DNA from: Prauserella muralis
Lineage (GTDB): Bacteria > Actinomycetota > Actinomycetes > Mycobacteriales > Pseudonocardiaceae
Assembly (NCBI RefSeq): GCF_003202285.1
Contig: NZ_MASW01000002.1
Location: 620,001-684,000, forward strand
Length of the DNA: 64,000 bases
Direction: 5' to 3'
The notes beneath the pieces were generated by a model. It ran no database searches. It was not told the origin of the DNA and worked only from the letters and a program-made list of their open reading frames with translations. Below, one piece after another: positions 8,802 through 16,834 of this stretch. Position 1 is the stretch's first letter. The number at the start of each line of letters is the position of its first letter. The position numbers and the translations under genes were made by a program.

Positions 8802-9884
8802 TTGAGTGGCGAGATGATGCGGGGGGTGTACCTGCCCGGCGACTCGACCGCGGTGCTGCGCGAGCTACCGATACCGGCGCCCGGCGCGGGCCAGGTGCTC
8901 ATCGAGGTCGGCGCCTCCGGCATCTGCGGATCCGACATCGGCTACATCTACCACGAGCACAAGGGGCATCGTGGTGTCGAAGGACCCGCCTACCGGGGTG
9001 TGGTGGCCGGCCACGAGCCGGCAGGCCGGATCGTCGCGGCAGGACCGGGCTGTCGTCGATTCGGCATCGGCGACCGGGTGATCGTCTACCACATCGCCGG
9101 GTGCGGGCTGTGCGACAACTGCCGTCGCGGCTACTTCATCAGTTGTGGCGCCGCACAGCGGCAGGCCTACGGCTGGCAGCGCGACGGCGGGCACGCGAAC
9201 TACCTGCTCGCCGAGGAATCCACCTGCGTCGCTCTCCCCGATGAACTGTCCTTTGTAGATGGTGCACTCATCGCCTGTGGGTTCGGCACCGCCTACGAGG
9301 GCCTGCGCCGGATCGCGGTCAGCGGTGACGGCGACCTGCTCGTGGTCGGTCTCGGCCCGGTCGGGCTCGCGGCGGGAATGATCGGAAAGGGGATGGGCGC
9401 CCGCAGGGTGGTGGGTGTCGAGCCGTCCGCGCAGCGCCGGGAGTGGGCAGCCGGGCTGGGCGTCTTCGACGCGACCCTCGAACCCGGTCCGGACGCGGAG
9501 TCCACCGCCAAGCTGGCCGCCGACGCGCTGCGTGCGCCGGGGGCCGCCACGACGATCGACTGCTCCGGTTCGCGGGCGGGACGCGCCACCGCCATCGCGG
9601 GTGCCGCGGAGTGGGGCCGGGTCTCGCTCGTCGGCGAGGGTGGCACGCTGGAGACCGAGGTCTCGGATGCTCTGCTGCACAAACAGCTCACCCTCTACGC
9701 GTCCTGGGTCACGTCGCTGACCGCGATGGCCGAGCTTGCCACAAACCTCGCGCGCTGGGGCCTGCGCCCGGAGAGCGTGGTCAGTGACCGGTTCGCGCTG
9801 GCAGAGGCTGACAAGGCGTACGCACTGGCGGCGGGTGCGAGCGACGGCAAGGTCGTGCTGGTGCCGGGGGAGCCGGGACCATGA
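8802..9884 (+). CDS. Zinc-dependent medium-chain alcohol/polyol dehydrogenase
   Basis: A 360-residue MDR dehydrogenase. Catalytic zinc ligands are visible as C42 (SGICGSD) and H71-E72 (AGHE); structural zinc ligands are C101, C104, C107 and C115. The NAD-binding loop reads VVGLGPVGLAAG. TTG 8802 is chosen because AGGAG lies six bases upstream; ATG 8814 would be too far from it. In this cluster it may oxidise a sugar or a sugar acid. It overlaps the next gene by ATGA. Confidence 0.85.
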   Translation: MSGEMMRGVYLPGDSTAVLRELPIPAPGAGQVLIEVGASGICGSDIGYIYHEHKGHRGVEGPAYRGVVAGHEPAGRIVAAGPGCRRFGIGDRVIVYHIAGCGLCDNCRRGYFISCGAAQRQAYGWQRDGGHANYLLAEESTCVALPDELSFVDGALIACGFGTAYEGLRRIAVSGDGDLLVVGLGPVGLAAGMIGKGMGARRVVGVEPSAQRREWAAGLGVFDATLEPGPDAESTAKLAADALRAPGAATTIDCSGSRAGRATAIAGAAEWGRVSLVGEGGTLETEVSDALLHKQLTLYASWVTSLTAMAELATNLARWGLRPESVVSDRFALAEADKAYALAAGASDGKVVLVPGEPGP

Positions 9885-11086
9885 CCCCGGCGGCGCGGAT
9901 CGAGCGCACCGGAGGGGACGTGCTGTGGCTGGACAACGGTGTGCTGCGGCTCGGTCTCGTGCCCGCCCTCGGCGGCAGGCTGCTGTCCCTGCGCCGAGTG
10001 TCCGGAGGCGACGCCCGGGAGCTTCTGTGGCGCAACGACAGGCTGCTCACCGCGGAGCTGACGCCCCGGCCCGGTCACGAGCCACGGCCCCACGCGGGAA
10101 GCCTCGGCGACTGGGCCAACTACGGCGGCGACAAGACCTGGCCCGCGCCGCAGGGCTGGGACAGCGATGCCCAGTGGGCAGGCCCGCCCGATCCGGTGCT
10201 CGACTCCGGTCCCTACACCGCCGAGCCGGAGCAGACGCCTGATCTGGCCGCCGTGACGCTCACCAGCGGAGCCGACCCGCGCACCGGGTTGCGGCTCTCC
10301 CGGCGGTTCGAGCTGCGGCCCGGCCAATGCGGTTACCGGCTGCGCCTGACCGCCGTCAACACGAGTGAGCGGACCGTGCGCTGGGCCCTGTGGAACGTGA
10401 CCCAGCTCGCCGCCGACGGTCCGGGCGGCACCTACCTCGCGAGTCCGCCGTCGGTGAACCCGCTGCTGTCCGGCACCGGGTTCCCGCGGTGGTGTGAACT
10501 CGACGGCGACCGGGTGTACGTCCCCCACCAGGATGTCGTCGGCAAGCTCGGCTTTCCCGCCGCAACGGGTTGGCTGGCCCACGTCGGCGACGGCACGACG
10601 CTGACCCAGCGCTTCCCCGTCGAGGCCGGGGCGGAGTACCCCGACGCCGGGTCGCGCGCCGAGGTCTGGCTGGAGCATCCGCTGCCGACGCCGCTCGCCG
10701 CGCTCGGCGATCTCGACCCACCCGCGCGCATCGTCGAGTGTGAGGTGCTCGGCCGGCTGACGACGCTGGCGCCGGGACAACGCACCACCCTGAGCCTCGA
10801 CTGTGCCGTCACACCAGGGGAGGGGCCCGTCCACGACGTCACGCCGTGCGGGCACTGGGCCCGACCACCCCGGATCGACGCGTCCAGGCTGACGGGCGAG
10901 TTCGTCGCGTACCGCGATGGCACGCTCGCCACGTGCGGGACCACCGTCGAGGCGCGTGCGGGCAGGCCTGTGTCGCTGGATCTGCCGGTGTCCGGCTCCG
11001 CGGATCCGGTGCTGGAACTCCTCGACGACACGGGGGAGCGACATCGGGCCGGCGTTGCCCGCCGCCGGCTGGAGGTGGAGCGATGA
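9881..11086 (+). CDS. Galactose-mutarotase-fold protein (DUF4380-like)
   Basis: A 401-residue protein of the aldose epimerase-like superfamily. The opening LWLDNGVLRLGLVPALGGRLLSL is characteristic: the substrate-facing strand and a GGRLL turn, followed by DWANYGGDKTWPAPQGW, which is typical of the DUF4380 group. It is probably a sugar mutarotase or sugar-binding enzyme that supplies the right anomer to the dehydrogenases. Start and stop overlap the neighbours by four bases, so it is translationally coupled. No catalytic residues can be assigned with confidence. Confidence 0.7.
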   Translation: MTPAARIERTGGDVLWLDNGVLRLGLVPALGGRLLSLRRVSGGDARELLWRNDRLLTAELTPRPGHEPRPHAGSLGDWANYGGDKTWPAPQGWDSDAQWAGPPDPVLDSGPYTAEPEQTPDLAAVTLTSGADPRTGLRLSRRFELRPGQCGYRLRLTAVNTSERTVRWALWNVTQLAADGPGGTYLASPPSVNPLLSGTGFPRWCELDGDRVYVPHQDVVGKLGFPAATGWLAHVGDGTTLTQRFPVEAGAEYPDAGSRAEVWLEHPLPTPLAALGDLDPPARIVECEVLGRLTTLAPGQRTTLSLDCAVTPGEGPVHDVTPCGHWARPPRIDASRLTGEFVAYRDGTLATCGTTVEARAGRPVSLDLPVSGSADPVLELLDDTGERHRAGVARRRLEVER

Positions 11087-11838
11087 ACGGCAGGCTCGCA
11101 GGGAAGGTCGCGCTGGTCACCGGCGCCGCGCAGGGCATCGGTGCGGCGACGGCACGCCGGCTGGCCACGGAAGGTGCCGCCGTCGCGGTGTTCGACATCG
11201 CCGCGGGTGCGCACGCGGTAGCCGAACAGATCACCGCCGAGGGCGGCAGCGCCGTCGCGGTGCGCGGCGACGTCGGCTCGGAGCCGGACTGGGCCGAGGT
11301 GCTGCGACGCTGCCGTGCCGAGCTGGGACCGGTGGACGTGCTGGTGAGCAACGCCTACACCGTGGACGTGCTGCCCGCGCACGAGACGAGCCTGGAGTCG
11401 TGGCAGCGGCAGCTGTCGGTGAACCTCACCGGAACCTTTCTCGGTTTCCGCGCCTGCCTACCGGATCTGTCCCGCGACGGCACGGGTTCGGTGGTGCTCA
11501 CCTCGTCCGTACACGCGCTCTTCGGGCTGCCCGGCAGGCCGGCCTACGCCGCGAGCAAGGCCGGCCTGACCGGACTGGCCCGTCAGCTCGCTGTGGAGTA
11601 CGGCACGAGATTACGGGTCAACGCCGTACTGCCAGGGCCCGTGCTCACGGCGGCGTGGGACGGCATCGGCGAGGCCGACCGCCGGCGCAGTGCCGAGGAG
11701 ACGGCCGTGAAAAGGTTGGGCCGGCCCGACGAGGTCGCGGCGGCCATCGCGTTCCTGGCCGGCCCCGACGCCTCGTTCATCACCGGTGCCGCGCTCACCG
11801 TCGATGGTGGCTGGAGTGTCTGCAAGATGTCCTCGTGA
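11083..11838 (+). CDS. Short-chain dehydrogenase/reductase (candidate sugar dehydrogenase)
   Basis: A 251-residue classical SDR. The NAD(P) loop is TGAAQGIG (residues 14-21), the active-site Ser is S140 or S141, and the YxxxK pair is Y154/K158. The usual NNAG motif is SNAY here. Classical SDRs of this kind include galactose and arabinose 1-dehydrogenases, which feed the lactonase and dehydratase encoded downstream. The last bases and stop codon lie in a strong inverted repeat. Confidence 0.85.
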   Translation: MNGRLAGKVALVTGAAQGIGAATARRLATEGAAVAVFDIAAGAHAVAEQITAEGGSAVAVRGDVGSEPDWAEVLRRCRAELGPVDVLVSNAYTVDVLPAHETSLESWQRQLSVNLTGTFLGFRACLPDLSRDGTGSVVLTSSVHALFGLPGRPAYAASKAGLTGLARQLAVEYGTRLRVNAVLPGPVLTAAWDGIGEADRRRSAEETAVKRLGRPDEVAAAIAFLAGPDASFITGAALTVDGGWSVCKMSS

Positions 11839-11850
11839 CGACGAGGACAT
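11827..11850. promoter_or_regulatory. Inverted repeat between the SDR and GntR genes
   Basis: Perfect 10-bp arms, ATGTCCTCGT and ACGAGGACAT, separated by GACG. The left arm contains the end of the SDR gene, and the stop codon runs into the spacer. It lies 26 bases before the GntR start. It could be an operator for that regulator or an mRNA hairpin that adjusts expression inside the operon. Confidence 0.55.
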
Positions 11851-11875
11851 CAGGGGAGCGAGGGAGGACCCGGCT

Positions 11876-12601
11876 ATGAGCGCCTACAGCGGCCGAGGTG
11901 TGCACGGGCAGACCGTGGCCACGCTGGGCGCGCGCATCGTGTCCGGCGAGATCGCGCAGGGCGACGTGATCGATCTTGTCGCACTCGGGCGCGACCTGGA
12001 CGTGAGCATGACGGCCCTGCGCGAGGCGATGAAGGTGCTGGCGGCCAAGGGGCTCGTCGAGGCGAGGCAGAAGCGCGGCACCTACGTGCGTGCCCGCGAG
12101 CACTGGAACCTGCTCGACAGCGACGTGATCCGGTGGCGCAGCGAGGCGGGGGACACCGCGGCCGTGTTGCGCGACCTCGCGGAGGTGCGCTCGGTGGTCG
12201 AACCGGCCGCGGCGTCGATGGCCGCGCTGCGCAGGGACGACGCCGATCTCGCCGAGCTGGACGCGGCACTGGCGGACATGGCCGGGGCCGTGGGCGCTGG
12301 GGCACAGGCCGAGGTGGCGGCCGACCTGCGCTGGCACCGCGCGCTCCTGCGCGCCACGCACAACGAGATGCTCGCCAGGATGGACGTGTTCATCGAGCCC
12401 GCCCTGCGGTTGCGGGACGCGCTCGTGCACGAGGCCAGTGCGGACGACCCGGTGCCCAGCCACGCCGCCGTACTGGAGGCCGTCCGCGATGGCGATCCGC
12501 GGGCGGCGGCCGCCGCCGTTGCCTCCTTGCTCGACAAGGCGGCCCATGACGTGGCCGATGTCATCGGCACCGACGAAGAGAAAGCGACACACACCGAGTG
12601 A
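11876..12601 (+). CDS. GntR/FadR-family regulator, DgoR-like
   Basis: A 241-residue regulator. The N-terminal winged helix (LGARIVSGEIAQGDVIDLVA, then LREAMKVLAAKGLVEARQKRG) is followed by a helical FCD ligand domain containing EVRSVVEPAAASMAAL and the metal-type DLRWHRAL motif. The linker HWNLLDSDVIRW closely resembles the equivalent part of E. coli DgoR, which represses the galactonate operon. ATG 11876 has GGAGG upstream. It overlaps dgoD by GTGA, which strengthens the assignment as the local galactonate sensor. Confidence 0.82.
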   Translation: MSAYSGRGVHGQTVATLGARIVSGEIAQGDVIDLVALGRDLDVSMTALREAMKVLAAKGLVEARQKRGTYVRAREHWNLLDSDVIRWRSEAGDTAAVLRDLAEVRSVVEPAAASMAALRRDDADLAELDAALADMAGAVGAGAQAEVAADLRWHRALLRATHNEMLARMDVFIEPALRLRDALVHEASADDPVPSHAAVLEAVRDGDPRAAAAAVASLLDKAAHDVADVIGTDEEKATHTE

Positions 12602-13743
12602 AGATCACCTCCGTTGACACGTTCCTGGTGCCGCCGCGATGGCTGTTCTGCCGGGTGGAGACCGACGAGGGCATCGTCGGCTGGGGAGAGCCGGTGGTGG
12701 AGGGCAGGGCGGACACTGTCCGGGCCGCGGTCGACGAGCTGTCGGATCTGCTGCTGGGGCGGGATCCACGCCGGGTCGAAGATCTATGGCAGGTCCTCAC
12801 CAAGGCGGCCTTTTACCGGGGCGGACCGGTGCTGTCCAGCGCCGTTGCCGGTCTGGACCAGGCGCTGTGGGACATTCTCGGCAAGGCCCTCGACGTTCCG
12901 GTGCATCAGCTGCTCGGCGGCGCCGTGCGGGACGAGGTGCGGGTATACGGCTGGATCGGTGGTGACGAGCCCTCGGCGGTCGCCGACGCCGCCGCGGAGC
13001 AGGTCGAGTCCGGGCTGACAGCGGTGAAGATGAACGCGGCCGGGCAGCTGGGTCGCATGCCGACGCGTGCCGAGGTCGACGGCATCGTGTCCCGGCTTGC
13101 CGCCGTGCGGGAGGCCATCGGTGACACCCGGGACGTGGCGGTGGACTTCCACGGCCGCTTCGGTGTCGCCGCGGCGCGCAGGGTGCTGCCCGAGCTGGCG
13201 CCGCTGCACCCGCTGTTCGCCGAGGAGCCGGTGCTGCCGGAGTTCCCGCATCGCCTCGGTGACGTCGTGTCGGCGAGCCCGGTGCCGATCGCGTGTGGCG
13301 AACGGCTCTATTCGCGGACCGACTTCCTGCCGGCGTTGCAGGCGGGAGTTTCGGTCGTGCAACCGGACCTCTCGCACGCGGGAGGCATCTCCGAGGTGCG
13401 CAGGATCGCCGCGCTCGCCGAGACGTTCGACGCGCTGCTTGCGCCCCACTGCCCACTCGGGCCGGTGGCACTGGCGGCCAGTCTCCAGGTGGCCTTCGCG
13501 ACACCGAACTTCCTCATCCAGGAGCAGAGCATCGGCATCCACTACAACGTCGGCGCGGAGCTGCTCGACTACGTACTCGATCGCTCGCCGTTCGCCTTTC
13601 CGCGTGGCGTCATCGAACTCTGGCAGGCGCCCGGTCTCGGTGTGACGATCGACGAGACGGCCGTGCGCAAGGCGGCGCGCGAACCGCACCGCTGGCGGCC
13701 TCCGCTGTGGCGGCACGCCGACGGCTCGTTCGCGGAGTGGTGA
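12598..13743 (+). CDS. dgoD: D-galactonate dehydratase
   Basis: A 381-residue enolase-superfamily enzyme converting D-galactonate to 2-keto-3-deoxy-D-galactonate. It matches the E. coli enzyme as I recall it almost end to end, including WRLF-type opening residues, DLWQVLTKAAFYRGGP, IQEQSIGIHYNVGAELLD-like C-terminal text and the ending PLWRHADGSFAEW. Metal ligands and catalytic residues are D183, H185, E209, E235 and H284 (VDFHGR, FAEEP, CGERL, APHCPLG). The GTG start overlaps the regulator's stop. The neighbouring kinase and aldolase of the E. coli operon are absent. Confidence 0.95.
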   Translation: MKITSVDTFLVPPRWLFCRVETDEGIVGWGEPVVEGRADTVRAAVDELSDLLLGRDPRRVEDLWQVLTKAAFYRGGPVLSSAVAGLDQALWDILGKALDVPVHQLLGGAVRDEVRVYGWIGGDEPSAVADAAAEQVESGLTAVKMNAAGQLGRMPTRAEVDGIVSRLAAVREAIGDTRDVAVDFHGRFGVAAARRVLPELAPLHPLFAEEPVLPEFPHRLGDVVSASPVPIACGERLYSRTDFLPALQAGVSVVQPDLSHAGGISEVRRIAALAETFDALLAPHCPLGPVALAASLQVAFATPNFLIQEQSIGIHYNVGAELLDYVLDRSPFAFPRGVIELWQAPGLGVTIDETAVRKAAREPHRWRPPLWRHADGSFAEW

Positions 13744-13758
13744 GCAGGAGGGGATGGA

Positions 13759-14628
13759 GTGACCACGGATGCGGACCCGGTCTGGAGTGCCTGGCCGGGA
13801 GAGCGGTTCGAGCTGGGCGAGGGCCTGCGGTACTGGCAGCACCGGCTCCTCTTCGTCGACATCCTCAGTGGACGGTTGTTCGAGCTGCCGGACGACGCCG
13901 ACCACGCTCCCCGGATGGTGGCCGAGTTGCCCGAGCCGCTCGGCGCGGTCGCGCCGCTGGCCGGCGGCGGCTGGATCGCGGCGGCAGGCACTGGCGTCGG
14001 TGTGCTCGGCGACGACGGCCGGCTGCGGTGGATCGCGAGGCCGGAGGAGGGCGCCGCGTTCCGGATGCGGATGAACGACGCGGTGGCCGATCCGCACGGG
14101 CGGTTCTGGGCGGGGTCGATGGCTTATGACGGAGCCCCGGGCGCGGGCTCGCTGTATCGCCTCGATGCGGACGGGAGCCTGCACAGGGCGCTGGAGGGGC
14201 TCACCGTCCCCAACGGGCCCGCGTTCTCCGCGGACGGCGCGACGATGTATCTCGCCGACAGTGCCCGCGGGGTGATCCACCGCTATGCCGTGGACGAGGA
14301 CACGGGCGAGCTCGGCGGGCCCACCGAGTTCGCCACGCTGAGCAGTGGAAGCCCGGACGGGATGACCGTTGATGCCGAGGGCTTCCTGTGGTCGGCCGTG
14401 TGGGGCGCCGGAAGGGTGTGCCGGTTCGCGCCCGACGGAACGCTGGACCGGGTGGTCCCGGTGCCGGCCGTCCAGCCGACCAGCGTCTGCCTGACCGGTG
14501 ACCGGCTGGTGGTCACCTCGGCCAGGATCGGCCTGGACGATCCCGGCGACAGCGACGGTGCGGTGCTGAGCACGCCACTGGACCAGCTCGGCGTGCCCGC
14601 CTGCGTGGCCACCGTCGCCGGTGGGTGA
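13759..14628 (+). CDS. SMP-30/gluconolactonase-family lactonase
   Basis: A 289-residue six-bladed propeller lactonase. The metal-binding Glu is in FELGEGLRYW near residue 18, the Asn in FRMRMNDAVADPHGRFW and a later Asn in GLTVPNGPAFSADG, with the final Asp in SPDGMTVDAEGFLW. Such enzymes hydrolyse sugar-1,4- or 1,5-lactones, here most simply the galactonolactone made by a cluster dehydrogenase. GTG start 15 bases after dgoD, with a GGAG-type site. Confidence 0.88.
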   Translation: MTTDADPVWSAWPGERFELGEGLRYWQHRLLFVDILSGRLFELPDDADHAPRMVAELPEPLGAVAPLAGGGWIAAAGTGVGVLGDDGRLRWIARPEEGAAFRMRMNDAVADPHGRFWAGSMAYDGAPGAGSLYRLDADGSLHRALEGLTVPNGPAFSADGATMYLADSARGVIHRYAVDEDTGELGGPTEFATLSSGSPDGMTVDAEGFLWSAVWGAGRVCRFAPDGTLDRVVPVPAVQPTSVCLTGDRLVVTSARIGLDDPGDSDGAVLSTPLDQLGVPACVATVAGG

Positions 14629-14716
14629 CGCCGGTCCTCGCTCCATGGCGAGAATCCGTGGAGAACTGGCGAGCGAGCTACTACTCGACGTAGTGGCGGC
14701 GCTCTAGGGTCGGTCC

Positions 14717-15166
14717 ATGATCGTTCTCGCGCTGCTCATCGGTGCCGCGTACGTCGCGGCGAACTCGTTGCTCCCCGAGCGGCATCGCCGCCGCGTCAAC
14801 GCGGTCGTGGTCGCCGGCGCCGGCGCCGCCTACCTCAGCGGCGGTGGCCTCGGGCCCTGGGAGTTCGCCTTCACCGCCGTGCTGACCTACGTCGCGTACC
14901 GCGGGCTCGACTCCTGGACCTACATCGGCATCGCCTGGCTGCTGCACACCGCGTGGGACGTCGTCCATCACCTCAACGGCAACCCGATCGTCCCGTTCGC
15001 CGAGCACTCGTCGCTCGGCTGCGCGATCTGCGACCCGGTGATCGCCATCTGGTGCTTCGCCGGCGGTCCGTCGGTGCGCGCGATGCCGGCGTCGCTGCGT
15101 GGCCTCGTCAGCGGCCGCGCACACCGTGGGAGGCGCCGACCGGAGGACTCCCCGGCCGGCGCCTGA
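14717..15166 (+). CDS. Small membrane protein (DUF6010-like)
   Basis: A 149-residue protein with four hydrophobic segments and a conserved-looking WLLHTAWDVVHHLNGNPIVP stretch followed by two Cys (GCAICDPV). I recall this as the DUF6010 family, at moderate confidence. No enzymatic role is known. It stands alone, downstream of the galactonate cluster, with about 90 bases between, in which a short ACTAC/GTAGT stem is the only structure seen. Confidence 0.7.
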   Translation: MIVLALLIGAAYVAANSLLPERHRRRVNAVVVAGAGAAYLSGGGLGPWEFAFTAVLTYVAYRGLDSWTYIGIAWLLHTAWDVVHHLNGNPIVPFAEHSSLGCAICDPVIAIWCFAGGPSVRAMPASLRGLVSGRAHRGRRRPEDSPAGA

Positions 15167-15188
15167 CTTCGGCGTGGGACGGGAGTGG

Positions 15189-16514
15189 TCAGAACCCGGC
15201 CGTGATCCGGGTGAACTCCCAGTCGGGCTGGGCGATGCCGCTGCAGTGCGCCGCGACACCGCCACCGGCGCAGCCGCGGTCGCGGTTGACCGACCAGAAG
15301 GCGAGCCTGCCGATGCCGTGCGAGCTCGCCCAGTCGCGGATGCGCGTCCAGGTGGACACGTCGGTGACCTCTCGCTGGTCGGAAAGGCCGTTCATGCCGG
15401 AGATGCCGACGTGCGCGTACGCGGTGCTCTCGGACCAGCCGAACGTGGCCGCCAGCTTGGCCTTGAGGCCCTCGGCCGCGCTCACCGTGCTCGCGTACAT
15501 GTCGCTGCCGCCGAAGTTGAACGGCATGATCGTGAAGACGTCGATGCCCGCGTCGAGGGCGTGTGCCCGTTCGATCAGCCGGTTGCCCCACCAGTTGGGA
15601 CCGGTCGTCGTGGTGCCGAACGTGATGATCGTTTCGATGCCGGGGTTGTCCCGCTCGACGATCTTCAGCGCGTTGAGAATGCGGTCCTGGACGACCTCGT
15701 TCTCGAACTCGTCGGTGTTCTCGATGTCGATGTCGATGGCCTTGAGGTCGTAGGCGTCGATGACCTGCTGGTAGGCAGCGGCCAGCGCCTCGGCGGTGGC
15801 GCAGTTGGGGCCGAGCTTGTTGCCGCTCCAGCCGCCGAAGGACGGCACGATGTCGCCGCCTGCCGCACGGATCTGCGCGATGGCCTGCGCGTCGACACCG
15901 CCGAGCAGCGGGCGGGTGCCGTCCCAGGCGGGGTTGCAGCCGCCGCTGGAGAGCACGAACGCCATCGTGAACCAGCGGACGCCGGTGGCGTTCATGACCG
16001 TCGCAGGCGACGGGGGATTGCCCCAGCCGAGATAGAGGTAGGGCGCGCCCCGCCCGTCGACGGGCGTTCCCGGGTCACCGGGATCGCCGGGGTCACCCGG
16101 CTCCCCGGAGCCGCCGTCGCACGGGTTGCCGTTGAGCGTGCAGTTCTGGATTCCGGTGAGCCCGCCAGGGCTGCCGTTGAAACCGAATGACGCGCTGGCA
16201 CCGGGCGCGAGTGACGATGCCCAGCCGGGGTTACGGAACACGTAGTGCCGGCCGTCGCCGCTGCGCTGGGCGTCCCAGGAGCTGGTGATGGAGTGCCCGG
16301 CGGGCAGGTCGAACTCGACCGCCCAGTCGGACAACGTGCTGGTGCCACCGTTGGTGACGGTGACCTTGCCTTCGAAGCCGGTGCCCCAGTCGGACACGAC
16401 GGTGAACGTGGCGGTGGGGGCCGCCGCGGCGGAGGCCGGGGCCACGGCGAGGCCGAGTGTGGCCGCCAGGAGTGCGAACAGCAGGGGCAGGAAGCGGTGT
16501 CGGCGTCTGGACAT
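15189..16514 (-). CDS. Secreted chitinase, CBM2 plus GH18
   Basis: A 441-residue secreted enzyme. Residues 1-32 are a Sec signal (RRRH... then ASAAAA). Residues 33-130 are a family 2 carbohydrate-binding module with the surface Trp positions (SDWGTGF, SSWDAQ, NPGW). A GDPGDPGDPGTP linker follows, then a GH18 barrel from about 155. The catalytic DxDxE reads D261-D263-E265 (AIDIDIEN); the first Asp of the longer GH18 motif is Lys. It should cleave chitin outside the cell. Two DasR sites lie upstream, so N-acetylglucosamine probably controls it. Confidence 0.93.
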   Translation of the reverse strand: MSRRRHRFLPLLFALLAATLGLAVAPASAAAAPTATFTVVSDWGTGFEGKVTVTNGGTSTLSDWAVEFDLPAGHSITSSWDAQRSGDGRHYVFRNPGWASSLAPGASASFGFNGSPGGLTGIQNCTLNGNPCDGGSGEPGDPGDPGDPGTPVDGRGAPYLYLGWGNPPSPATVMNATGVRWFTMAFVLSSGGCNPAWDGTRPLLGGVDAQAIAQIRAAGGDIVPSFGGWSGNKLGPNCATAEALAAAYQQVIDAYDLKAIDIDIENTDEFENEVVQDRILNALKIVERDNPGIETIITFGTTTTGPNWWGNRLIERAHALDAGIDVFTIMPFNFGGSDMYASTVSAAEGLKAKLAATFGWSESTAYAHVGISGMNGLSDQREVTDVSTWTRIRDWASSHGIGRLAFWSVNRDRGCAGGGVAAHCSGIAQPDWEFTRITAGF

Positions 16515-16561
16515 CGGCGTCCTCGCAGGGGTCGCAGGGGAGGGTCCGGTCGCGTCGATTA

Positions 16562-16598
16562 TGGTCTAGACCACAAGAGCAGCACAAGGTCTGGACCA
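16562..16598. promoter_or_regulatory. Two DasR-responsive elements (dre)
   Basis: TGGTCTAGACCA at 16562-16573 is a perfect dre palindrome and AGGTCTGGACCA at 16587-16598 is a near match. Their centres are 25 bp apart and they lie 48-84 bases upstream of the chitinase start. In Streptomyces and relatives DasR (a GntR regulator released by glucosamine-6-phosphate) binds this sequence ahead of chitinase genes. Confidence 0.85.
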
Positions 16599-16713
16599 CT
16601 CCCAGGTGTGGCGGCGCTAGCGGTCCCGTCTGCGCCGTATCACCCGGCGCAGCCACCGCGGCACGGGCCGCGATCAAGCCCACCTGTCCGCCCTCGGCGC
16701 GGTCACCGTCACG

Positions 16714-16748
16714 GCTGGTGGGCCGGCGCCGGGCGCCGGCCCACCAGC
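16714..16748 (-). terminator. Hairpin terminator after the sigma-factor gene
   Basis: A perfect 17-bp stem (GCTGGTGGGCCGGCGCC and its complement) with a one-base centre. It lies about 90 bases downstream of the sigma-factor stop and before the chitinase promoter, so it should stop transcription from the sigma/LuxR side. The rest of the 320-base gap is only promoter DNA. Confidence 0.75.
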
Positions 16749-16834
16749 TGGCGGCCGAGCGGGGGGTCTCGGCGCCGCCGCCAGCGTGCGCCCGCGGCGG
16801 CGGGGTGACCAGAGTCGTTCGCCCCTGTGCCGGT

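Noticed and set aside
12784-14646. 620-codon open frame on the minus strand over dgoD and the lactonase
   Set aside because: dgoD is unambiguous on the plus strand; the minus frame is compositional.
14640-14716. Short ACTAC/GTAGT stem after the lactonase as terminator
   Set aside because: Five base pairs only, too weak to claim.
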